DNA of 64,000 nt from Polaribacter sp. IC073 (GTDB lineage: Bacteria > Bacteroidota > Bacteroidia > Flavobacteriales > Flavobacteriaceae): assembly GCF_007997075.1 (NCBI RefSeq), contig NZ_VORS01000002.1, positions 463,211 to 527,210 on the forward strand, in the 5' to 3' direction. Below, piece after piece: positions 17,749-25,221 of this stretch. The notes under the pieces were generated by a model, which searched no databases, had not been told where the DNA came from, and saw only the letters and a list, made by a program, of their open reading frames with translations. How positions within the stretch are numbered: the first letter of the stretch is position 1; each line of letters starts with the position of its first letter. The position numbers were made by a program, and so were the translations under genes.

Positions 17749-19149
17749 CTAGTCTACTAGCAATGTTCGTGGATCTGTAACCACCCCTTCAACCGCAGAA
17801 GCTGCAGCAACTAAAGGTGATGCCAATAATGTTCTAGAGCCTGGTCCTTGTCTTCCTTCGAAGTTTCTATTTGATGTAGAAACAGATAATTTTCCTGAAG
17901 GAACTTTATCATCATTCATTGCCAAACATGCTGAACAACCAGGTTCTCTTAAAACAAAACCTGCGTCTGTAATAATTTTATCTAAACCTTCTGCTTTTAT
18001 TTGATCTACTACCTTATGCGAACCCGGTACTAACCAAGCAGTAACATTGGGTGCTTTTTGTCTTCCTTCAACGATAGAACAAAAACCTCTAAAGTCTTCT
18101 ATTCTACCATTTGTACAAGAACCTAAAAATACAAAGTCAATTTCTTTACCAATCATAGAATCGCCTTCATTAAAAGACATGTATCCTAAAGATTTTCTGT
18201 AGGTTTCTACGCCACCTTTTAAGCTTTCTGCTGTTGGAATCGATTTTGTTACGCCCATTCCCATTCCTGGGTTTGTTCCGTAGGTAATCATTGGTTCAAT
18301 ATCGGAAGCATCGTACGTAAACTCTACGTCAAATTCTGCATCTTTTGCTGTATATAAAGTATCCCAATACTTCATCGCTTTGTCCCAAGCCGCTCCTTTC
18401 GGAGTTTGAGCACGTCCTTTAATATATTCGTACGTTTTTGCATCTGGTGCAATCATACCGCCACGTGCGCCCATCTCAATAGATAAATTACACACCGTCA
18501 TTCTACCTTCCATAGACATGTCACTAAAAACATCTCCTGCATACTCAACAAAATAACCTGTTGCACCAGAAGTTGTTTGTTTTGCAATAATGTACAAAGC
18601 AACATCTTTAGGCGTTACACCCAAACCTAATTTTCCGTTTACATTGATACGCATCGATTTAGGTTTCGATTGCATAATACATTGTGTAGACAAGACCATT
18701 TCTACTTCCGAAGTACCAATACCAAAGGCAATGGCACCAAAAGCACCATGAGTTGATGTGTGAGAATCTCCACAAACAATCGTTGCACCTGGTAATGTAA
18801 TTCCGTTTTCTGGACCTACTACATGTACAATTCCGTTATTTTTATCTCCTAAACCCCAATGCGTAATGCCGTGTTTTTTAGCATTGTTTTCTAAAGCATC
18901 TAACTGATTTGCAGACAAAGGGTCTGCCACCGGTAAATGTTGATTTATGGTTGGTGTATTGTGATCTGCTGTTGCGAATGTACGCGCAGGATATACAACA
19001 CTGTTCCCTCTGCTTTCTAAACCTAAGAAAGCTACCGGACTTGTAACTTCGTGGATAAAATGACGGTCTATAAAAAACACATCTGGTCCGTCTTTAACTT
19101 GACGAACAACGTGTGAATCCCATACTTTGTCAAATAATGTATTTGCCAT
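17749..19149 (-). CDS. leuC: 3-isopropylmalate dehydratase large subunit
   Basis: The protein has 466 residues, full length. The aconitase-family cluster ligands are visible as LGSCTNGR and [10 protein letters not shown], with the substrate segment [13 protein letters not shown] upstream. It is the first gene of the minus-strand leu cluster and partners LeuD in isomerising isopropylmalate. The 952-bp region upstream must hold the operon promoter. A TATAATTTG-like box about 20-30 bp before the start is close to, but one base off, the consensus spacing. Confidence 0.96.
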   Translation of the reverse strand: MANTLFDKVWDSHVVRQVKDGPDVFFIDRHFIHEVTSPVAFLGLESRGNSVVYPARTFATADHNTPTINQHLPVADPLSANQLDALENNAKKHGITHWGLGDKNNGIVHVVGPENGITLPGATIVCGDSHTSTHGAFGAIAFGIGTSEVEMVLSTQCIMQSKPKSMRINVNGKLGLGVTPKDVALYIIAKQTTSGATGYFVEYAGDVFSDMSMEGRMTVCNLSIEMGARGGMIAPDAKTYEYIKGRAQTPKGAAWDKAMKYWDTLYTAKDAEFDVEFTYDASDIEPMITYGTNPGMGMGVTKSIPTAESLKGGVETYRKSLGYMSFNEGDSMIGKEIDFVFLGSCTNGRIEDFRGFCSIVEGRQKAPNVTAWLVPGSHKVVDQIKAEGLDKIITDAGFVLREPGCSACLAMNDDKVPSGKLSVSTSNRNFEGRQGPGSRTLLASPLVAAASAVEGVVTDPRTLLVD

Positions 19150-20101
19150 TTGTTTGTTCTTTAATTATTCAAATTATAATCAGTTACCAAAAATAGGGTT
19201 TTAAAGTGTTTTGTTGTTGTTAAAATGTTTCTAGTATTATTTCTAACCGTTAAAGAAACTTTTATTTATTTGATTACTAGCAAAATACATTGTTTTAGAA
19301 TACGATGTCTATTCATTTTAGAAGTTGCTGCCAGTTCAAGATATTTCGTTTTTGGGCGAAGTTGTATCGAGCACTTTTGTTATATTATAATATGATGAAA
19401 AAGTATTTTATTTAATTCAGTAAAAATATTTCCATATCGGATGATCCCCCAGTCTAGTCGAAAATAACATTTAGATACTTGTTGTTCTATATTCTTTGAG
19501 TTTTTACTTAAAATCATTAGAGTTAGTTTTAGTATTCTAAGTTTAGTAACTTCCTTGTGTAGTTACAAGCAAAAGCAATATTTTGAATGCACTTCCTAAT
19601 TTTATTTACTTTTAAAATAGTATTGCTGTTTATAACTTCAGACAAATATTTAGAAAAATAATCAGCATGCATTTGATAATTTAGTAGTTTTATAAATTGA
19701 ATTCTTCCTTTTTATTATGAAGGAATTTCTAAATAAAAATTGAATAGTTTAAGTATATTTTCCTTGTATGGAAGAGATGAAATTAGGAATATTTATTTAA
19801 CATTATTTTATTTTAATGTTATTGAGTTGATCAAAGGAAGATATATGACATAAAGAGTGAACATCCCTTTATGAGACGAAAATGAAAAGATTTTTATTAA
19901 TTGAACTCTAGGTTCTTAATCGCTTTAAAAAATTCATTATTCATTTCGGGTAACAATAATTATAAATCAACAGATTGCTTCGTTCCTCGCAATAATGGCT
20001 ATCTTTAGTTCTATAAGAATCAATATTTAAAAGATTTACTAAAATAAAAACTTTATTTAATTCTCTTTCATTAATACCTTTATATAACTTCTGAAACAAA
20101 A
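19150..20101. other. Long spacer with repeat debris, no intact gene
   Basis: The 952 bp between divergent leuC and the Nudix gene hold no intact gene. Near 19330-19375 there is a degenerate hairpin of the kind seen in other flavobacterial spacers (CAGTTCAAGATA ... TATCGAGCAC). Minus-strand codons around 19540-19720 are stop-free for about 55 codons and look weakly protein-like, but match no family I know. A REP half lies at 19972-19993. The leu promoter must be near 19160-19200. Confidence 0.5.
19972..19993. repeat. REP half element (inverted copy)
   Basis: AGATTGCTTCGTTCCTCGCA plus ATA is the inverted counterpart of the element between leuA and leuB, with three differences over 23 bases. 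Confidence 0.55.
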
Positions 20102-20509
20102 ATGAAAACTCCAAAAGAAATCGACAAAATAGCTTTTATAGAAATCAAAGAAGGAAAAATACTAAGCACAAAGTCTAAAGGAAAAATGAAATATTACATT
20201 CCTGGAGGAAAACGTGAAAGCGGAGAAAGTGATGTACAAACCCTCACTAGAGAAATAGCAGAAGAACTAAGTGTTGCAATTACACCAAATACTACAGAAT
20301 ACATAGGAACATTTTCTGCACAATCAGATGGTGCAAAAGAAGGGATACAGGTTCTTATGACGTGCTACAAAGCAACATATACAGGCAACCTGAAAGCCAG
20401 TAGTGAAATTGAAGAAATACGTTGGTTAAACTACAGTAACCTCGATATTATTTCTGAAGTTGATAAAAAAATATTCTCATTTCTTCACGAAAAAGGAGAG
20501 TTGAAATAA
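20102..20509 (+). CDS. Nudix hydrolase family protein
   Basis: The protein has 135 residues with a complete Nudix box from residue 39 (GKRESGE, then REIAEELSV: the G-x5-E-x7-REUxEExGU pattern, with Ser replacing the final Gly). The family hydrolyses nucleoside diphosphates linked to another moiety; the substrate cannot be read from sequence. The YYIPGGKRE opening resembles ADP-ribose or 8-oxo-dGTP type Nudix proteins. It stands alone between two repeat-rich spacers and so is probably monocistronic. Confidence 0.85.
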   Translation: MKTPKEIDKIAFIEIKEGKILSTKSKGKMKYYIPGGKRESGESDVQTLTREIAEELSVAITPNTTEYIGTFSAQSDGAKEGIQVLMTCYKATYTGNLKASSEIEEIRWLNYSNLDIISEVDKKIFSFLHEKGELK

Positions 20510-20542
20510 ATAAAAGGTTGTTATTTAGAGATGTGTAGGAGA

Positions 20543-20995
20543 AGTCTTTGAGATTCCTAAATCGCTAAAAAGCTCCTTTTAGAATGACATGCACACTCTA
20601 AATTTAAAGATAAATAAGATCTCTTTTGAATGTTGATGATAAGAAAACCTATTCTTTCGAACGATATAGCAGAAATACTCTTGAGATTCCTCAATCGCTA
20701 AAAAACTCATTTCGGAAAGACATGTACTCTCTAAATTTAAAAATAAATAATATCTCTTTTAAATTTTGATGATAAGAAAACCTATTCTTTCGAACGATAT
20801 AGCAGAAATACTCTTGAGATTCCTCAATCGCTAAAAAAGCTCATTTCGAAAAGACATGCACTCTCTAAATTTAAAAATAAATAAGATCTCTTTTGAATGT
20901 TGATGATAAGAAAACCTATTCTTTCGAACGATATAGCAGAAATACTCTTGAGATTCCTCAATCGCTAAAAAAGCTCATTTCGGAATGACATGCAT
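20543..20995. repeat. Tandem 133/134-bp repeat, about 3.4 units
   Basis: The anchor GAGATTCC occurs at 20550, 20683, 20816 and 20950, and GATGATAAGAAAACC at 20635, 20768 and 20902, giving periods of 133, 133 and 134 bp. Units are nearly identical, with a few substitutions and indels. Each unit contains a degenerate flavobacterial REP core (TTCGAACGATATAGCAGAAA ... TTTCGGAATGACATG), so a REP with its linker appears to have been amplified in tandem. There are no open frames of note. It lies between the Nudix gene and the PLP-enzyme promoter. Confidence 0.92.
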
Positions 20996-21165
20996 ACTTT
21001 TTATTGAATAGTTGGTTTTCTCCACAGCAGAATAAAATTATTGTTTTATAAATAGAGATTGCTTTTACTTTTACCTCGTGACAGATTATAGCCTAGAACT
21101 GTCATGTACTGGTTATTTTCGATTGATAAAACATGCTATAATACTTCAAAAAATTCTAATTAATG

Positions 21166-21173
21166 TATCTTTG
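21166..21173 (+). promoter_or_regulatory. Bacteroidota -7 box (TATCTTTG) of the PLP-enzyme gene
   Basis: This exact TAnnTTTG match lies 14 bp before the first ATG at 21188. No convincing -33 TTG is visible, which may mean an activator is needed or the promoter is weak. Confidence 0.55.
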
Positions 21174-21187
21174 CTATCTATTAAAAA

Positions 21188-23041
21188 ATGAAGATTATGC
21201 AAGATCAAAAAATGATTAATTATATAAAAGATGTCCTAGAAAATATGCCAACGGGTTGGTTAAATCTAACAACACATCGATTAGATATTTATGATGAAAA
21301 GCTGGCTAAAACTCAATTTTTAGATCAGTTTAAAACCTTATTTCAAAACAATAATTCTAATGCTGCGGCACTAAATGAATTACCAACTGCTTACGATTAT
21401 ATTCGATTAGGGCACCCTTTGTCTTGTATTTTAGAATGGGCAATAGGAAGCCTAAATAAAGTAAAATCAGACAATGTAATAACTTTTTCTTCGCAAACCA
21501 TTCCTGTATTAGCAATTCTTAGAAAAAACTTATTAGAACATAAGAATACTCAAATAAATTATAAAGGTGAATTACCAGCCTTTTTTGATGCTGACATTCT
21601 TCGAAATGTTTATGGTTATAATTTTGAGTTACAGAAAGTAGAAAATGTAGAAGCTATTTCCGAATTTGACGGAAGTACCATTTTTATGGAAGCGCAGGAG
21701 ACAGTTTGTAACTTTAAGCTTACCAAAAACATTGACTTCTTTATAAACACACATGCCCAATTAGGTAGTATTTTGATAGTGAATGGTGCAGAAAATGAAA
21801 CATATATTTCAGACATTCAGCATGTAAGAAGAAGAGAAACCATTGCAATGTCTCCGATTAATTCTCTTGTTGCCTTAAAATCATTAATTACTCATTCTTC
21901 CGTAAAAGTTGAAAATAGTAATTTAGAATCTAATAAAACAGCTGTTTTAAAATCGATTAAAGAAATTACGGGTACAACGATAAAACCTTTAGTAGGTTCT
22001 TGTGGGTTGTCTATTCAATATGCCATTATGATGGGGTTGATTGATGATGCTTTAGAAAAACACCAAGGAAAGGCTATTAAAATTATTGTTCCTCCAAATT
22101 GTTACGGTGGCACAAATGACCAGGCAAGACGTGTTGCTGCTTGTTTAGATACTGTTGAAATAGTAGATTTACCTGTAGATGGCGATAATGACATGGTACA
22201 AAGTATTGATACCGTTTTGGCTAAAATTGCGAAAGAAGATGGTGTACCTTATATTATTGCTGAAATCCCTACAAACCCAAGGGTTGAGGTGCCAGATCTT
22301 TTAAAACTAAAAGAGGTTTTAAGTAAAAAACGTACAACTGCAAATGGCGCTATTGCTATTGACCCTGTTTTTATTTTAGACCAAACTTTTTGTCCGAATG
22401 TACATTTCTTAGGAGAAAATGCCATCTTATCATCCATTAGAACCATTTCTTATGCGAGTGGATCAAAATTTCCTAGTGGCGGAAAATGTACTGCTGGTTA
22501 TTGTGTAGGAAATATAAAAACAGCAACTTTAATGGAGAAAATTAATTTGCACCTAAAACTTTGCGATAATGAAGCGACGACACTTCAAATGGAAATATTA
22601 GCAGAACAATTGCCTTCTATGAATCAAAGAATTGCAGATGCTTACGTAAATACTCGTGATTTTGTAAACTTTATTACTGCTGCGCTTCCATCAGCAAAAA
22701 TTAATTTTGTCTCAGAAGAATTGGCAGAAGAAGGTTTTACACCATCCGTTTTTTCATTAGACCTTCCTACAAAAGGAACTACAGATACAGAAAGAGAGTC
22801 ATACAAAAGAGCATTGAATTTGAAGTTAATCAATTTAATGATTACAGAAATTCCTAATGAAAGTAAATTCTGTGTAAGTTACGGACAATTAAATGGGTGT
22901 TATTGGACCATACCTGCAACCTCTACACAAGGTACTACTAAAGAAGGTGACAAAGATTATATTGTACGTGCGTCACTTTCTCCTAATCTAGATATTGAAC
23001 TTCATAAAAAAGTTTTTTTAGATTTTGTTAAAAATATATAA
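21188..23041 (+). CDS. Cys/Met-metabolism-type PLP enzyme with long N-terminal extension
   Basis: The protein has 617 residues, whereas cystathionine gamma-synthase/lyase family enzymes are usually about 380-430. From about residue 255 it follows that family's fold-type I pattern: LVGSCGLSIQYAIMMGL, an AEIPTNPRVEVPDL strand and the lysine segment SGSKFPSGGKCTAG, with Lys427 as the likely PLP-lysine. Residues 1-250 (beginning near TGWLNLTTHRLDIYD) form an additional domain that may be a degenerate copy of the PLP fold. The substrate is unknown. The gene appears monocistronic with its own promoter. A second Met at residue 4 is an alternative start. Confidence 0.65.
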   Translation: MKIMQDQKMINYIKDVLENMPTGWLNLTTHRLDIYDEKLAKTQFLDQFKTLFQNNNSNAAALNELPTAYDYIRLGHPLSCILEWAIGSLNKVKSDNVITFSSQTIPVLAILRKNLLEHKNTQINYKGELPAFFDADILRNVYGYNFELQKVENVEAISEFDGSTIFMEAQETVCNFKLTKNIDFFINTHAQLGSILIVNGAENETYISDIQHVRRRETIAMSPINSLVALKSLITHSSVKVENSNLESNKTAVLKSIKEITGTTIKPLVGSCGLSIQYAIMMGLIDDALEKHQGKAIKIIVPPNCYGGTNDQARRVAACLDTVEIVDLPVDGDNDMVQSIDTVLAKIAKEDGVPYIIAEIPTNPRVEVPDLLKLKEVLSKKRTTANGAIAIDPVFILDQTFCPNVHFLGENAILSSIRTISYASGSKFPSGGKCTAGYCVGNIKTATLMEKINLHLKLCDNEATTLQMEILAEQLPSMNQRIADAYVNTRDFVNFITAALPSAKINFVSEELAEEGFTPSVFSLDLPTKGTTDTERESYKRALNLKLINLMITEIPNESKFCVSYGQLNGCYWTIPATSTQGTTKEGDKDYIVRASLSPNLDIELHKKVFLDFVKNI

Positions 23042-23236
23042 TACCTAAAACTGTCTAAGTAAAATAAAAGTTGTTATTTCTTTAGAAATGAAATCTTAAT
23101 CGTTTCTAAAGAAATAACATCATTCTTCTAAATGTTTTGTAATTAATTTCAACTAATCTTCAATTTATTCGAACTACTTGTAACAAAACCTATAAATTGG
23201 TCGTCTATTCTTAAAGAACTAAGCTACCAACCTATT

Positions 23237-23917
23237 ATGAAAAATTTTCTTATTCCTTTACTTCTATTTGTTTTATGCATAAGTTGTACATCAACAAAAA
23301 ATTCAGATGAATTTATAACCAAAACAACTGGACGATATTTATTCAATGCTAACGAAGTTATAGAAGTCTATTTCAAAGACAAAGAGTTATTGATAAAATG
23401 GCGCGGTAAAGAAGGTATTCAACCTTTAAAAATAAACGATAGTTCTTTTTACATGAAAGAGTTAAATGAGAAAATGATCTTTATAAGTCTGCCTAAAACT
23501 CATATTAAATTGGCAGAAAAAACAGAACATAAAGGTGTAGAATATCTTTTTCATAAAATGAAAGCTGGTGACAAAACACCCACGGAATATTTTGAAGCTA
23601 AGAATTATGACAAAGCTTTAAAAGCATTCTTAGAAATTAAAAAACAAGACTCCTTAAGTCCGGTAATTAAACAGTATACTATGAATAGAACTGGGTATAA
23701 TTATATGAAAAATAACGAATTTGAAAAAGCTATTGAAATCTTAAAAATAAACACTCATCTATATCCAAAAAGCTCTAATACTTTTGATAGTTTAGGCGAT
23801 GCATTTTTAAAAGCAAAAGATACTGCAAATGCCATTGAAAATTACAATAAATCTTTGTCTATAAATTCTGAAAACAGCAGCTCTTTAAGAATGTTGAAGA
23901 GAATTAACAAAGAATAA
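23237..23917 (+). CDS. TPR-containing lipoprotein
   Basis: The protein has 226 residues. The hydrophobic leader ends in CISC, giving a lipidation Cys at residue 17. Residues 30-115 look like a small beta-rich domain. The last 90 residues form two to three tetratricopeptide-type helical pairs (NYMKNNEFEKAIEILKINTH, then SLGDAFLKAKDTANAIENYN). Proteins of this plan often occur as C-terminal additions to serine hydrolases in flavobacteria, but no hydrolase domain is present here. It is probably anchored in the outer or inner membrane and mediates protein contacts. Confidence 0.7.
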   Translation: MKNFLIPLLLFVLCISCTSTKNSDEFITKTTGRYLFNANEVIEVYFKDKELLIKWRGKEGIQPLKINDSSFYMKELNEKMIFISLPKTHIKLAEKTEHKGVEYLFHKMKAGDKTPTEYFEAKNYDKALKAFLEIKKQDSLSPVIKQYTMNRTGYNYMKNNEFEKAIEILKINTHLYPKSSNTFDSLGDAFLKAKDTANAIENYNKSLSINSENSSSLRMLKRINKE

Positions 23918-24009
23918 TGCCGTTACAAATGCTAAATACAGCGCTATTATAATTTTAATTTTCTATTTACTTAAAATACTCATACCTTTAAAATCTAATC
24001 TTTAAAAGA

Positions 24010-24474
24010 ATGAAATCTGCAAAACAATGGTTTGATGATTATGCTAAAAGCCATCAAAATGAAACCAACCAACAAGTACATTACATTTGTGTTCCTATAA
24101 TCTTTTTTAGTGTAATAGGGCTTTTAATGAGCATACCAAACCTATTTCTAGAAAAATCATTTGGTCTAAACAATCCATTAATCGAAAATTGGGCGGCTGT
24201 TACTGGCGTTCTAATCTCTTTTTTTTATTTGCGTTTAGGTTTCTGGTATTTTATAGAAATGTTGTTTGTAATACTGCTTTGTATTATTGGCAACTTCTGG
24301 TTAGGCAATACTGTTAATCTTCTCTACGCATCTATAATTATCTTTGTTGTAGGTTGGATTGGACAATTCTGGGGACATAAGGTTGAAGGAAAAAAACCTT
24401 CTTTTGCTAAAGATTTACAGTTTTTATTGATTGGACCACTTTGGGTGATTCAGAAATTAGGTAAAAAGAAATAA
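24010..24474 (+). CDS. DUF962 / Mpo1-like family membrane protein
   Basis: The protein has 154 residues. The N-terminal motif WFDDYAKSHQNETNQQVHYICVPIIFF and the later WIGQFWGHKVEGKKPSF are the two conserved blocks of the DUF962/Mpo1 family. His residues in these blocks are metal ligands in yeast Mpo1, an alpha-dioxygenase acting on 2-hydroxy fatty acids. Three to four membrane segments are visible. It ends 5 bp before csaA, so the two genes form a short operon. The bacterial substrate is not established. Confidence 0.85.
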   Translation: MKSAKQWFDDYAKSHQNETNQQVHYICVPIIFFSVIGLLMSIPNLFLEKSFGLNNPLIENWAAVTGVLISFFYLRLGFWYFIEMLFVILLCIIGNFWLGNTVNLLYASIIIFVVGWIGQFWGHKVEGKKPSFAKDLQFLLIGPLWVIQKLGKKK

Positions 24475-24479
24475 CAAGT

Positions 24480-24818
24480 ATGAAAGAAGCAATAACCTTT
24501 GAAGATTTTCTGAAAGTAGATATTAGAATAGGAACTATTATTGAAGTAAACGATTTTCCGAAAGCAAGAAAACCTGCCTACCAATTAAAAATTGATTTTG
24601 GACACCTAGGTATCAAAAAAACAAGTGCTCAAATTACAGACTTATACTCTAAAAAAGATTTATTAGATAAACAAGTTTCTGCTATTGTAAACTTTAAACC
24701 AAGACAAATTGCCAATTTTATGAGTGAGGTTTTAGTTTTAGGAATATATAATACCGAAGGAAACGTTGTATTATTAAAAGCTTCTAAGGCTGTTAAAAAT
24801 GGTGAACAGGTTTCTTAA
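24480..24818 (+). CDS. csaA: tRNA-binding-domain protein CsaA
   Basis: The protein has 112 residues and consists of a single OB-fold tRNA-binding domain of the CsaA/MetRS-C type: FLKVDIRIGTIIEV at the start, QITDLYSKKDLLDKQVSAIVNFKPRQI in the middle and SEVLVLG. CsaA proteins are small cytoplasmic dimers that bind tRNA and have reported chaperone-like or export-related activity. The length and domain boundaries match the family. It is the second gene after the DUF962 gene; a half REP element (TCATTTCGAAAGAAGAATG) follows the stop. Confidence 0.9.
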   Translation: MKEAITFEDFLKVDIRIGTIIEVNDFPKARKPAYQLKIDFGHLGIKKTSAQITDLYSKKDLLDKQVSAIVNFKPRQIANFMSEVLVLGIYNTEGNVVLLKASKAVKNGEQVS

Positions 24819-24885
24819 CGTCATTTCGAAAGAAGAATGGCTGAAGTAATATTTCACACAAATTTCGATTTAAATAATTAAATTT

Positions 24886-25044
24886 TTAATATTTAGGATT
24901 ATTTAAAATAACTAAGGCTCCAATTATCCCAGGAATCCAGCCACAAAGCGTTAATAAAAAAATAATAAAGAAAGAGCCACAACCTTTATCTATCACAGAA
25001 AGTGGCGGAAAAATAATAGCAAATAATACTCTAAAAAAACTCAT
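24886..25044 (-). CDS. YqaE/Pmp3 family small membrane protein
   Basis: The frame encodes 52 residues and is short enough to be missed by ordinary ORF cut-offs. It reads MSFFRVLFAIIFPPLSVIDK, then a GCGSFFIIFLLTLCGWIPG block, and ends in ALVILNNPKY. This two-helix plan with a PPL loop and the WIPG motif is the UPF0057/Pmp3/YqaE proteolipid family, which modulates membrane potential and salt tolerance in yeast. It sits alone on the minus strand between csaA (convergent) and the terminator of the M14 gene. No clear promoter was recognised. Confidence 0.88.
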   Translation of the reverse strand: MSFFRVLFAIIFPPLSVIDKGCGSFFIIFLLTLCGWIPGIIGALVILNNPKY

Positions 25045-25109
25045 TATATAATTTTAGTTGGTTATACTCTATAGACGAACGATACACTATTTTGTTACTC
25101 TTTTTAATG

Positions 25110-25163
25110 AAAAAAGTAGTAAAACAACCGTATTTATATAAAATACAGCTACTTTACTACTTA
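25110..25163 (-). terminator. Rho-independent terminator of the M14 peptidase gene
   Basis: On the minus strand an extended stem forms (AAGTAGTAAA with TTTACTACTT outside, GTATTT with AAATAC inside), followed by a T tract (A run at 25110-25115). It lies 59 bp beyond the M14 stop codon. Confidence 0.75.
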
Positions 25164-25221
25164 AAATATGTTCCACTCTATTTTCTCTGTTTGTTAAAAC
25201 TGAAAACTGAGAATAAAAAAA

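Noticed and set aside
19150..19400. Leucine leader peptide or T-box controlling the leu operon
   Set aside because: No run of Leu codons, no T-box core and no terminator/antiterminator pair was found near the leuC start.
19540..19720. A possible relic of a regulator gene on the minus strand
   Set aside because: About 55 stop-free codons look weakly helical, but no motif is convincing and A/T-rich DNA gives such runs by chance.
20543..20995. CRISPR array
   Set aside because: The period is 133 bp with the whole unit conserved; there are no short repeats with unique spacers and no cas genes.
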